Shown here: in pieces, positions 23,860 to 33,865 of the stretch
Position numbering within the stretch: the stretch's first letter is position 1
Layout of the letters: each line of letters begins with the position of its first letter
Source of the DNA: Ectocarpus siliculosus
Lineage: Eukaryota > Sar > Phaeophyceae > Ectocarpales > Ectocarpaceae
DNA: 64,000 nt
Assembly (NCBI GenBank): GCA_000310025.1
Contig: FN649727.1
Coordinates: forward strand, 1,165,601 to 1,229,600
Reading direction: 5' to 3'
Translations under genes and position numbers: made by a program
The notes under the pieces: model-generated
Seen by the model: the letters and a program-made list of their open reading frames with translations, nothing else
What the model was told of the DNA's origin: nothing
Databases searched by the model: none

Positions 23860-25247
23860 ATGGAGGACATCGACCTCTCCGCCCTCAGCGGGGAAGAGCT
23901 ACAACAAAAAGTGGAGGAGATCGTCCAGCAACGAGTGCAAGCCGAACTCGAAGCCAACAGGATCAACGAGGGTGAAGTCACCATTGCCCAACCACCAGCC
24001 GGCAACCCAGCCACTCCAACCGGCAACCCAGTCCCACCTACTGGCAACCAACCATCACCCTCCAGCCAGGGTACACCAGCCACATTCAACGACCCCAGCA
24101 GCGTCGCACACATCGTGGCGCAAGCGGCCAAGGCGACAGCTGAGGCCATCGCTCAACAACAGGGCTTTGCCCGCTCAGGCACGTTACGTGTCAATCCAGG
24201 CTCAGAAATCGAACCTTGGCTTGGTAGTGTAAAGAAGGAGCAGGATTTGTACATTATGTTTGATATTTTTCGTGGTAAGATGATTTCATATTTTCAGGAG
24301 GAGGGTGTGCATGATGCGTTGGAACTGGAGGTCGAGGTCAAGGTCGGGAAGAGGGGTGTGAATGTAGGAGACCTTCGGAGACTTTTTGGAAATGAAGTGG
24401 TAGACAAGTCTTTCAAACTGTGGAGTATCCTCATAAGCAAGGTTATGTATCCCCCGATTCAGAGCTTGATTCTGGCGTGTGAGAGTCCCCAAAAGGGCTG
24501 GAAAATTGTGACCGAGTTCTATCAGGAGAAAAAGCAGTCAGAAAAGTCGAGGTTGGAGCAGGACTGGAAGGAGTTGGAGATGAAAGAGTCCGAGAGTCCA
24601 CAGGATTACATTGCCCGCTCAGAGGCCCTTCGCCTGCGTCTCGCATCTGTAGGCACGATTAAGGATGAAACAGATGCCAACAAAGACATTGCTCGTGGCC
24701 TTCCCTCTTCGTTGTATGCCGTGCAAAAAGGAATACTGCTTGCCCATGATGTCCTGACGTTGCGTACCCTTGAGACTGTGGTGAGGGACGCCCACGTGGA
24801 GATGGAGCGCGAGAGGAGCAAGGGGGAGAGGCGCGAGGTGGAGCTCGCTCTCGCCGCATCCGGCATGAGCCGGCGCGGCGGGGGCAGTGGGGGGGCATCC
24901 TGGGGTCAAGACGGCGGTCAGGCAGCAGCTGGCGGCCAAAATCGTGACGGAGAGAAGAAAAATAGTGACGTGTTCAACGACGACCCCGGCGGATTTTGCC
25001 GCTACCACCAGTCCGAGCTTCACACCAACGAGCAGTGTCGTCTCCAGCAGCAACTGCGGCGTGCGCGTTCGAGAGAGGGCGCCGAGGAACGTCGCTCGGG
25101 CGGCGGCAGCCGCGGTGGCGGCGGTAGCCAGCGAGGGGGTAGACCGCCGCCGGGACCCGGCCGCGGTGGCGGGCGATGGGTGAGGATAGAGCAGCAGCAC
25201 CACACCGGTCATGGTGGCGGTGGCTGGAGCCAAGCCTCACCCCCCCC
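23860..25247 (+). CDS. gag: Copia Gag
   Basis: The start ATG (MEDIDLSALSGEELQQKVEE) lies 95 bases after the 5' LTR. The N-terminus is a charged helix followed by a Pro/Thr/Gln-rich linker. Residues ~120-310 form the conserved copia Gag core (UBN2/retrotran_gag-like, e.g. SRLEQDWKELEMKE with SPQDYIARSEALRLRL). A CxxHx4Hx4C motif (CRYHQSELHTNEQC) stands where a CCHC zinc knuckle is expected. An Arg/Gly-rich tail follows. The frame continues open to 25431, but the homologous continuation lies in another frame after the C-run at 25240-25247, so the meaningful Gag reading ends there. Confidence 0.85.
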
Positions 25248-26716
25248 GCGACCTCTTCGTGGACGTGGGGCCTGGTGGTCGTCTGGGGCGTCACCCGGGG
25301 GGTCGTGGGCCCGCGGGACGCCACAGCAGCGACGGGCGTGCCGAGAGAGATCGGGCAGGGAGAGGCCCGGGGCACGCGCGTTCTGGCCACGGAAGAGAGC
25401 AGGCGTACGTTGTGTACTACGCCCACGATGATGGTGGCTACTACGAAGATTACGGCGACTACGACGAAGGCTACTCCTACGACGACGGCTACCACGACGC
25501 CGGGTACGCCCACTACGCCGGCGGCGGGGACAGCTACAGCTACTCCTCCGGGTACGAAGACAGCCGTTCATCTGACGGCGGGATCCACTACGTCTACTAC
25601 CCTCCCGCCGGTCAAGATTCATCATCCGAGCAGCCACGTCAGCCCCCCCCCGCGGGCAGCAGCAGCACCGCTTCCTCCTCGTCCTCTGCCCCTTCTCCTG
25701 GCGCGCCTCCATCTTCGGGCTACCTCCACCTCTGCACGGCACAATCGGTGCCCCTAGGCAAGTCTCACCCCGAAGATTTTTTTGGTAGGATAGGAGTGAC
25801 GATTGGAGTTGAGTCTGCTGCGTCTGCTTCGTCTTTGCTGAGTGTGGAATCTAGTGAGGGGCCGCCTGGTAGCGAGAGATGGGTAGCTGATTTAGGTGCA
25901 AGCAACAGTTTTACCAACAGTAGTCTACACATGTACGATCTGCAGGAGATCCCCGCAAATAGGAAGTATGTCGTCGTAGGTGATGGTCGACTGCTAGAAG
26001 TGCAAGCTATCGGTAGCATCAACCTTAGTTTCTTTCAGGAGGATGAGAACGGTGAAAAAACGACGATGTGTGTTAAGCTGACTGACGTGTCTGTAGTAGA
26101 GAACCTGAGCTTCAATTTGTTTTCAACGCATGCAGTTTCTCGAAAGCAACAAATCCTGCACGACGAGCGTGGTGCAACCCTCCAAAATGGACTGCTATTT
26201 GCTAGGGAGGAAAAAGCGTCTGCAGCATATGCCATGCGCTTACCATACGACCCATCTGCAACTATAGTAGACTCTTCTGCTTTGCCTGCATTCGTGACTG
26301 CCCCCGATTCCGCCCCCGCCGTTGGCTCCACGCGTTCCCCTTCCCAAAAAGGGGGCTCCGCGGAATCATTGGTGTCCGTGTTGCGTTTCCCTCCCGCTGG
26401 CTCTGCTAGCGTAGTACCTTCGAGTGAGAGTGTCACGCCCGCTGGTCCCACCAGCGTAGTACCTTCGACTGATAGCGTCACGCCCACTGGTCCCACCAGT
26501 GTAGTACCTGCGAGTGAGAGCGTCCCGCCCGCCGGCTCTGCCGGCGTAGTACCTTCTTCGGCGTCCGAGTTTGTTTGTGTGGGTACTTTTCCGGGTATGG
26601 ATCTTGGAGACACGAGTGTGCTCACCGACGAGCAGCTCATGGATGGCTATGATGACACCCCGTATCAAGAGTTTTTCCCCGCGTTTATCCCTGAGACTGA
26701 TGCTGCGAATGTAGCT
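25248..26716 (+). CDS. pol: Copia Pol N-terminal part with protease (first copy, cut by the gap)
   Basis: After the C-run the frame continues as an Arg/Gly then Tyr/Asp/Gly-rich spacer, followed by the aspartic protease region. The active-site block reads RWVADLGASNSFTNSS, where copia proteases usually have D-S/T-G-A, and continues KYVVVGDGRLLEVQAIGSIN. A Ser/Pro-rich repeat linker (PAGPTSVVPS, PTGPTSVVPA) follows. The reading stops at the N gap, and the same sequence reappears after the gap. Confidence 0.8.
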
Positions 26717-26816
26717 NNNNNNNNNNNNNNNNNNNNNNNNNNNNNNNNNNNNNNNNNNNNNNNNNNNNNNNNNNNNNNNNNNNNNNNNNNNNNNNNNNNN
26801 NNNNNNNNNNNNNNNN
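26717..26816. other. Assembly gap (100 N)
   Basis: Exactly 100 N. The sequence from 26817 onward restarts at what is already present from 25438, so the gap is most likely artificial. Confidence 0.95.
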
Positions 26817-28095
26817 CTACTACGAAGATTACGGCGACTACGACGAAGGCTACTCCTACGACGACGGCTACCACGACGCCGGGTACGCCCACTACGCCGG
26901 CGGCGGGGACAGCTACAGCTACTCCTCCGGGTACGAAGACAGCCGTTCATCTGACGGCGGGATCCACTACGTCTACTACCCTCCCGCCGGTCAAGATTCA
27001 TCATCCGAGCAGCCACGTCAGCCCCCCCCCGCGGGCAGCAGCAGCACCGCTTCCTCCTCGTCCTCTGCCCCTTCTCCTGGCGCGCCTCCATCTTCGGGCT
27101 ACCTCCACCTCTGCACGGCACAATCGGTGCCCCTAGGCAAGTCTCACCCCGAAGATTTTTTTGGTAGGATAGGAGTGACGATTGGAGTTGAGTCTGCTGC
27201 GTCTGCTTCGTCTTTGCTGAGTGTGGAATCTAGTGAGGGGCCGCCTGGTAGCGAGAGATGGGTAGCTGATTTAGGTGCAAGCAACAGTTTTACCAACAGT
27301 AGTCTACACATGTACGATCTGCAGGAGATCCCCGCAAATAGGAAGTATGTCGTCGTAGGTGATGGTCGACTGCTAGAAGTGCAAGCTATCGGTAGCATCA
27401 ACCTTAGTTTCTTTCAGGAGGATGAGAACGGTGAAAAAACGACGATGTGTGTTAAGCTGACTGACGTGTCTGTAGTAGAGAGCCTGAGCTTCAATTTGTT
27501 TTCAACGCATGCAGTTTCTCGAAAGCAACAAATCCTGCACGACGAGCGTGGTGCAACCCTCCAAAATGGACTGCTATTTGCTAGGGAGGAAAAAGCGTCT
27601 GCAGCATATGCCATGCGCTTACCATACGACCCATCTGCAACTATAGTAGACTCTTCTGCTTTGCCTGCATTCGTGACTGCCCCCGATTCCGCCCCCGCCG
27701 TTGGCTCCACGCGTTCCCCTTCCCAAAAAGGGGGCTCCGCGGAATCATTGGTGTCCGTGTTGCGTTTCCCTCCCGCTGGCTCTGCTAGCGTAGTACCTTC
27801 GAGTGAGAGCGTCACGCCCGCTGGTCCCACCAGCGTAGTACCTTCGACTGATAGCGTCACGCCCACTGGTCCCACCAGTGTAGTACCTGCGAGTGAGAGC
27901 GTCCCGCCCGCCGGCTCTGCCGGCGTAGTACCTTCTTCGGCGTCCGAGTTTGTTTGTGTGGGTACTTTTCCGGGTATGGATCTTGGAGACACGAGTGTGC
28001 TCACCGACGAGCAGCTCATGGATGGCTATGATGACACCCCGTATCAAGAGTTTTTCCCCGCGTTTATCCCTGAGAATGATGCTGCGAATGTAGCT
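26817..28095 (+). repeat. Duplicate of 25438-26716 (probable assembly artefact)
   Basis: This segment repeats 25438-26716 with an offset of 1,379 bases. Only three substitutions are visible: AAC/AGC near 26100/27480, GTG/GCG in the Ser/Pro linker, and ACT/AAT just before the gap. The offset is not a multiple of three, so the pol frame changes register across the gap. Confidence 0.85.
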
Positions 28096-29931
28096 GCTGT
28101 TTTGGATAGCATTGATGGGGGTGGTGATTTTGACTTGGGTGCGGCCGCGCTTGGCCCTGGTGCGTCCCCGTTTGCTCTTGGTTCGACTGAAAAGTCCGTT
28201 GACATCAACCGCTTCCACCGCTCCCTTGCCCACGCTTGCGAGCCCCTTTTGAGAGAAACCGCCCAGCAGAGAGGCATCGTGCTCACCGGCAAGCTGGAAC
28301 CGTGCACGGACTGCATGAAGGCGAAGGGCAGGCGAGGGTCGGTGCCGCGGGGGCCGGGAGCGCGGGCGTCCAAGCCACTCGGGCGTGTTCACCTGGACTT
28401 GTGTGGACCGCTGGTGCCTTCCCTGGGCGGCAACCTCTACCTGTTCGTCGCCGTCGACAGCGCCTCGCGGTGGAACAAGGTCTACGGTCTCCGGCGGAAG
28501 TCCGACGCGCTGGCGGCAACGAAAAGGCTGCTGGCGGACGTGGGGCGGTACGACCTCGGGCGCATCGAGTGTTTCCGCGTCGACAACGGCACCGAGTGGA
28601 CCCGTGGCGACTTCCGGCAATTCTGCGACGACAACGGCATCGGCGTCGAGTTCACCCCGCCTGGCACTCCGAAGTACAACGGCGTCGTCGAGAGCGCCAT
28701 CTGGCGGATTATGAAGGCCGGCATGGCCGCCCGCCGCAGCGCTGGCCGTGTGTTCAACGTCGACTTCGCCTCCATCCCCGGCCTCGACGAGCGCGGTGAC
28801 CGTCTTTGGATGGAATCGGCGAAGTGGGCCGCCGACGCTCTTAACCAGTCGGCGACCAAGGCCAACCCCGGGCGGCGCTCGCCGCACGAGATGTTCACCG
28901 GCGAGCAAGGGCCGTTCCGCGTGCTGCCGTTCTTCCAGCCCGGCTTCATGCGCGAGGATCGCCGCACCAAGCTCGACGACCAGGCCACCCTCTGCTTCTA
29001 CCTGAACGGCGGCGACAACCACCCGAGCGGCACCGTCAAGGTCCTCAAGGCGTCCACCGGTCGCGTCGTCTACACCAACAACGTGTCGTGGGTGACGTCG
29101 GCGCCAGCCGGCGAGGGGGGTTCCGCTCGTATCACCGCTGCACCGACACCCCCCCCGTTCACGCCGCCGGTCGTCTCGATCAACTTTGGCCCAGCACCGA
29201 CGCCTTCGACTGCCGCAACGCCACCTGCCGCAACGCCGCCGCCAGCGACCACGCCGCCGTCCGCTCCCACGCCTTCACAGCCGCCCTCTGCCACTTCGCC
29301 GCCACCGTCGGCGACCCCCGCCCCTGGCCAGCCGTCTTCTGCCTCTTCGCCGTCACCGTTGGCGACCCTCGATCAAGACCAGCCGCCGCCGCCGGACCCC
29401 GCGATGCCCCCGCTTACGGCTCACGCCATGCGGCAGCTTCGCCCGGGTACAAAGGCCGAGGGTATGATAGACCCGCGGCTGCCAAGCCGAACGAGATCGG
29501 GCACGAGGCACAGCACAGGACTCATCTCGATGCTAGACAAGAACACTCTGGTGTCGATGCTGGAGGCTCGGAGCGCGGTGGATGAGGAGCGCAGGGAGCT
29601 GGGGGGGGCGGAGGCCGGAGAGCCGGGGGGAGCGGGGGCCGGAGAACAGGCGGGAGCACTCGCAGCGGTGGACCCGGGGGCTGGAGGAGCGGGCTTTCCA
29701 CTCGCATTTGCCACGCTCCTCGCCAACCGGGAAGACATCGACGCCACGCTGCGAGACCAGCGCCCGCCGGAGCAACGCCCTGACCTTCCTCACTGCCAGG
29801 CCAGCGACCTTCGTGTCCCCAAGAGCTACAAAGAGGCCATGGCGTCGGAGCCCCGGCACCTTTGGAGCGACTCTATGCAAAGGGAGTTTTACGGCTTGTT
29901 GGAAGCAGGGACTTTTTCTCCGGCGAAGTAG
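27127..29931 (+). CDS. pol: Copia Pol: protease (second copy), GAG-pre-integrase and integrase
   Basis: After the duplicated protease region the frame runs into the HHCC zinc-binding pre-integrase block (FHRSLAH ... CTDCMKAKG). The DDE integrase core follows: D in HLDLCGP, D in FRVDNGTEW, E in GVVESAIW. Then come a Pro-rich linker and an acidic/Gly-rich region, reaching the start of the reverse transcriptase domain (YKEAMASEPRHLWSDSMQRE). It ends at an in-frame TAG (29929-29931), immediately after FSPAK. The reading resumes in the same frame with QLVENAINAKWVFDWK, so the stop cuts the RT domain near its start. Confidence 0.92.
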   Translation: MPLGKSHPEDFFGRIGVTIGVESAASASSLLSVESSEGPPGSERWVADLGASNSFTNSSLHMYDLQEIPANRKYVVVGDGRLLEVQAIGSINLSFFQEDENGEKTTMCVKLTDVSVVESLSFNLFSTHAVSRKQQILHDERGATLQNGLLFAREEKASAAYAMRLPYDPSATIVDSSALPAFVTAPDSAPAVGSTRSPSQKGGSAESLVSVLRFPPAGSASVVPSSESVTPAGPTSVVPSTDSVTPTGPTSVVPASESVPPAGSAGVVPSSASEFVCVGTFPGMDLGDTSVLTDEQLMDGYDDTPYQEFFPAFIPENDAANVAAVLDSIDGGGDFDLGAAALGPGASPFALGSTEKSVDINRFHRSLAHACEPLLRETAQQRGIVLTGKLEPCTDCMKAKGRRGSVPRGPGARASKPLGRVHLDLCGPLVPSLGGNLYLFVAVDSASRWNKVYGLRRKSDALAATKRLLADVGRYDLGRIECFRVDNGTEWTRGDFRQFCDDNGIGVEFTPPGTPKYNGVVESAIWRIMKAGMAARRSAGRVFNVDFASIPGLDERGDRLWMESAKWAADALNQSATKANPGRRSPHEMFTGEQGPFRVLPFFQPGFMREDRRTKLDDQATLCFYLNGGDNHPSGTVKVLKASTGRVVYTNNVSWVTSAPAGEGGSARITAAPTPPPFTPPVVSINFGPAPTPSTAATPPAATPPPATTPPSAPTPSQPPSATSPPPSATPAPGQPSSASSPSPLATLDQDQPPPPDPAMPPLTAHAMRQLRPGTKAEGMIDPRLPSRTRSGTRHSTGLISMLDKNTLVSMLEARSAVDEERRELGGAEAGEPGGAGAGEQAGALAAVDPGAGGAGFPLAFATLLANREDIDATLRDQRPPEQRPDLPHCQASDLRVPKSYKEAMASEPRHLWSDSMQREFYGLLEAGTFSPAK

Positions 29932-31072
29932 CAACTAGTGGAGAACGCAATTAACGCTAAGTGGGTATTCGATTGGAAGGCAGATGAATTTGGATGGCCC
30001 ACTAAGGTGAAGTCGAGACTTGTAGCGAGAGGTGATATGCAGAGAGAGTACATTGACTTTGGAGAGCTGTACGCGCCTACCGTTTCTGTTTCGTGTGTTA
30101 GGATGTTGGCTGCGTTGGCGTGCGAGTTAAATCTCGACTTGTGTCATTTCGATATTGAGCAAGCTTTTGTGCGCTCGGAGTTGGAGGAAGACGTGTACGT
30201 GCGTTTGCCACAGGGATGTGGAGCTCTATCTGGAATGATTGCAAAACTAGGCAAGAGTCTGTATGGCTTGAGACAGGCATCTAGGCAGTGGCATGCAATG
30301 CTGAAGAGGTGTTTAGTGGCGTTAGGTTTTGAGCAATGCATGGCCGATGCTTGTGTGTTTCGTTTGATTGAGGATGGATGTGTTGTTTTGGTTTTGGTAG
30401 TACATGTAGATGACATTTTTGCTGTGGGAGAGAGGGAGAGATGTGATAAGTTTGGCGCCGACCTTAACAAGTCCGTGCCAGTGAAGAACCTGGGAGAGTT
30501 GAGATGGTATTCTGGGTGCTTTTACGAGAGGAACAAGGAGACCGGAAGGTTGACGATTTCTCAGCAGACTTTCACGGACGAGCTAGCAGCAGAATATGGA
30601 GTAGTGGGAGGTAAGAGCGTTCCGATGTCTTCGGGGGTGAAGCTTTCTGATTTTGATGCGGATGAGGTGGCGACAGACTTTCCGTTTCGTGAGCTGGTAG
30701 GATCGTTGATGTGGCTGGCGACTCAAACTAGGCCAGACATTGCGAATGCTGTAAGGGCAGTAGCTAGGTATTGCGCATCTCCGAAGCTGGTACACTGGAA
30801 TGCAGCGATGGATATTTTAGGCTATGCGAGGAGGACGAGTCACTTTGGTATTTCGTTTCAGAGGGGTACAGTAGAAGGATTCAGCTTGCAGGGGTACGCT
30901 GATGCGGACTTTGCAAGCAAGGCAGCAGACCGTAGGTCGGTATCAGGGGGAATCGTGACGTGTGGAGGAGGCGCTGTGTCTTGGTTTTCCAGAACGCAAA
31001 AGTGCGTCACGCTTTCGACGACAGAAGCAGAGTACGTCGCGCTTGGTGACATAGTGAAGGAGATTTTAGTTT
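29932..31072 (+). CDS. pol: Copia Pol: reverse transcriptase and RNase H (after in-frame stop)
   Basis: Same frame as the preceding pol ORF. The RVT_2 domain is visible as KSRLVARGDMQRE, YAPTVS, DIEQAFVRSELEEDVYVRLP and KSLYGLRQASRQWH. The catalytic box reads VVHVDD rather than YVDD, a known conservative variant. RNase H blocks are GYADADFASKAADRRSVSG and LSTTEAEYVAL. The homologous reading leaves this frame near 31068-31072 (ATTTTAGTTTTTGAG), consistent with one extra base, although the frame stays open to 31332. Confidence 0.92.
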
Positions 31073-31354
31073 TTGAGGCAGATTTGGCGTTTCATGTTGC
31101 CGCAGGTCGGCATGCCGTGTATCCCCGTCTTCGAGGACAACCAGGGGGCGATTCAACTAGCGCAGAACCCCATCTCAAACTCGAACTCGAAGCACATAGA
31201 TGTAAGGCACCATTTTCTCAGGGAACTGGTAGAGAGGAAGGAAATTTCGGTGATCCACGTGCCGTCTCCGTACCAGCGTGCAGATTTTCTCACGAAGAGC
31301 TTGCCGAAGGACGCTTTCGAGTCTCACCGTGATTTTGCAATGAATTTGGCATGA
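31073..31354 (+). CDS. pol: Copia Pol: RNase H C-terminus (frameshifted)
   Basis: The expected continuation of RNase H lies one frame away: LRQIWRFML, then VFEDNQGAIQLAQNP, HIDVRHHFLRELV and QRADFLTKSLPK, ending TGA at 31352-31354. These are the standard C-terminal blocks of copia RNase H, so a single-base insertion just upstream broke the frame or is a sequencing error. Confidence 0.9.
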   Translation: MRQIWRFMLPQVGMPCIPVFEDNQGAIQLAQNPISNSNSKHIDVRHHFLRELVERKEISVIHVPSPYQRADFLTKSLPKDAFESHRDFAMNLA

Positions 31355-31597
31355 ACATTTTATTGTTTTTCTGATTGGGTTGTGTTTTGGTTCTCGTTTT
31401 GTTTCCCGTTTTCTTTCATTTCTCGCGCCAAGTATTTGTTACGCGCGATGCAGTATTCATGTTCCTTTGAATTGTTTTTCCCTCTTATGTTATTCTGGTC
31501 GAGTATTGATGGCATATATTCTTGGAGAGATGTATTTTGGTTGAGATATCGAGTGTTCGCGAAGTTTTTAGTGAATAACTGTTGCGAGCAGGGGGGA

Positions 31598-31922
31598 TGT
31601 TAGATATACTCGCAGCAGTATCTGGTCGTGAGGATCCCAGGGGGATACGTGTTGGGAATTTCGTGTGTTGCAGGGTACCATCGGTGCGGTCACGGGGACC
31701 CTTTTGGCGTGGTTGGTGCGATGAAGCTTGCGTGCGTGCTGCGCTCACTTCTTCCTCTCTCTCTCCACCACCACCACCGTCTCTCTCCAATCAAGTTTCC
31801 TTCTCCCACTCTCTCTCCAACTCTCTCTCAATCTCTCTCTCTCGGCCTAACACGGCCGACTACCCAGTGCCCCAAGTAACGTCCAGAACGTGCTTGCTGC
31901 ACCCCGCGTAGTTTACCTTTCA
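31598..31922 (+). repeat. 3' LTR of the copia element
   Basis: 325 bp, the same length as the 5' LTR, with one visible difference (G at 31697). It is preceded by a short polypurine tract at about 31588-31597. Confidence 0.95.
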
Positions 31923-32695
31923 AATGAGAACGAGACAAGCAATCGCGCAGAAATGCGACCCGCTACAAGTAGGTCGTAGTCGCAGATGGATTGCTTGAGA
32001 ACCGATAGGGATACCGATGCCAAAAGGGGGGCGGAGTCCAAACGATCTTTCGAAACAGTTCTCTGCACGTCTCGGCCGATGTGTTCACCCTCTCCATCCT
32101 GGAGCAATCGAACTGTGAAATTCGGTCCAAAAGATGTGTGCGATCACTCTTGTTCTCTCTACCGGATTGAATATATCGTAGAGAGTGAAGGACCGAGAGG
32201 AACAAAGCTGACGCATGTCTACAAAACTTTTGTGGAGAGGACAAAACGTGCGCACAGGGCGCGACGAAAGCTCCCGTTCCTTACCACAACATTGAGCTGG
32301 CTTCGGGAAGAACGATAGCTCTTTGCCCATACCTCGCTCGACATAACAATGAAACGAAAGTCTGAACTGATGTTTTGACCCCCTATAAATCGAGATCCAC
32401 TCAAACATGTCTCACAAATTTGAGAAAAACTCCTCGTCGAGATCCTCCTATCAACTTGCATAAGAGCGGCATACAAATCAGACACCAAAAAGCACAACTG
32501 CTAAGAAAACTTGATGCACCTGTGAAGCAGCGTTCGAGAGTTCTGCTTCATGCGTACCGTGAAACAAGACGTTCGAAAACGTTGATACTTAACATAGAAA
32601 AAACTGTTACGCTAGGACATGTGGCAACGGCAAAAAAAAATCGTTCGTCTCGAACGACTCTGAAATGAACCGTTCGATCATCCAGAAAATGCAAA

Positions 32696-33865
32696 TCACA
32701 GCAGGCTTTCCCCAAAACGATTCACACATCGCAACGACGTTGGCCACGCGACCCCGGCAAGAGGCTGATTGAATTGACTGCCGAAATATAGCTCTTCCAG
32801 GGACACCGGCCACACGACTCCGGCAATAGGCTGATTGAATCTTTCCCCGAACGATAGCTCTTGCAGGGATACCGGCCACACGACTCCCACAACGGGTTGA
32901 TTGAACGACGACCCGAACGATAGCCGTTGCAGGGACGTAGGCCACACGACCCCGGCAAGGGGCTGATTGAATTCCCGGCCTAAAGATAGCCGTCGCAGGG
33001 ACGTCGGCCACGCGACCCCGGCAAGGGGCTGATTGAATTCCCAGCCTAAAGATAGCCGTCGCAGGGACGTCGGCCACGCGACCCCGGCAAGGGGCTGATT
33101 GAATTGCCCGCCTAAAGATAACCGTTTCAGGGACGTCGGCCATTCGACTCTCGCAATAGGCTGATTAAATCCGTTCCGAAGGATAGCTGTTGTAGGGACG
33201 CCGGCCACACGACTCCCCCAATAGGCTGATTGAAATCTGACCAGAAAGATAGCTGTTGCAGGGATACAGGCAACACGACTCCGGCAAGGCTGATTGAAAT
33301 CCGACCAGAACGATAGATCTTGTAGGGACGCCGGCCAAACGACTCCGGCAATAGGCTGATTGAAATTCCCTAGTGCCAGACGTTGCAGGCGCATGGGCCA
33401 CGAGACTTCGTGGATTGGAATATCACACGACCTGTCCAACACCAATTGTGTCAGTCCTCGGGGCCAAACCACTGATCCTAGCTTAGCCGCATACAACGAT
33501 CCCAGCAGCTCAAGACATTCTGTCGACGTCCACAGCTCGATGGCGGCTCTCCGCAGCAGATCTTCCATTGGGAGTGACCAGGTCAATCGAAGAGCTCGCA
33601 CGACCGGCACCCGACTAGCTATGCGAATCTTCGAGCTGTTTTTGTCCGGCCGCATCTGTACTTTTCGAGGAGACCATAAGCTTCTGGGAGTCTGATTCCT
33701 TACACGGACGTGCAAGCTCGACACACTTCGACACGCCCTGCAGATATCCAACGAGGCCAGCTGCAGCTCCAGTGTTGACGCATACCAGCGCTTCTTTCCT
33801 CCTTTGCATGCTTGGCCCAAGGCGACGACGAAGGCATCGAAGCATTGGGTTTGCCCTAGAAACAA
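32696..33865 (-). pseudogene. FNIP-type leucine-rich repeat protein, frame-slipped fragment
   Basis: The ORF is open for ~390 codons but has no ATG at its 5' limit; the first in-frame ATG is ~70 codons in. An N-terminal region (DLLRRAAIELWTSTECLELL, then LTQLVLDRSCDIP) precedes ten 22-residue repeats of the form FNQPxxGVxWPxSLxxLSFG. This resembles the FNIP family of LRR-like solenoids, usually protein-interaction surfaces. Repeat starts on the plus strand lie at 32763, 32829, 32895, 32961, 33027, 33093, 33159, 33224, 33288 and 33354. Spacing is 66 bp except for 65 and 64 in two consecutive units, so those two are read out of frame (RFQSAYWGSRVAG) before the original frame returns. The last repeat decays before TGA. 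It lies next to a large inverted repeat, and function is not inferable. It may be a degenerating copy or a real variable gene. Confidence 0.7.

Larger units (their letters stand above)
23440..31922 (+). mobile_element. Ty1/copia LTR retrotransposon, recently inserted, interrupted ORFs
   Basis: The element is bounded by 325-bp direct LTRs that start TG and end CA and differ at one visible base. The order gag, protease, integrase, reverse transcriptase, RNase H defines the Ty1/copia superfamily. The flanking five bases are AATAA on the left and AATGA on the right, an imperfect target-site duplication. A purine tract (GCAGGGGGGA) directly precedes the 3' LTR. No tRNA-complementary primer-binding site was recognised after the 5' LTR. 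The length is inflated by about 1.38 kb through an assembly duplication around the N gap (25438-26716 repeated at 26817-28095), so the true element is ~7.1 kb. A frame change at a C-run, an in-frame TAG and a late single-base frameshift interrupt the polyprotein. Confidence 0.95.

Noticed and set aside
28482-28988. Long antisense ORF across the copia integrase
   Set aside because: It is a shadow of the GC-rich integrase codons, with no domain resemblance.
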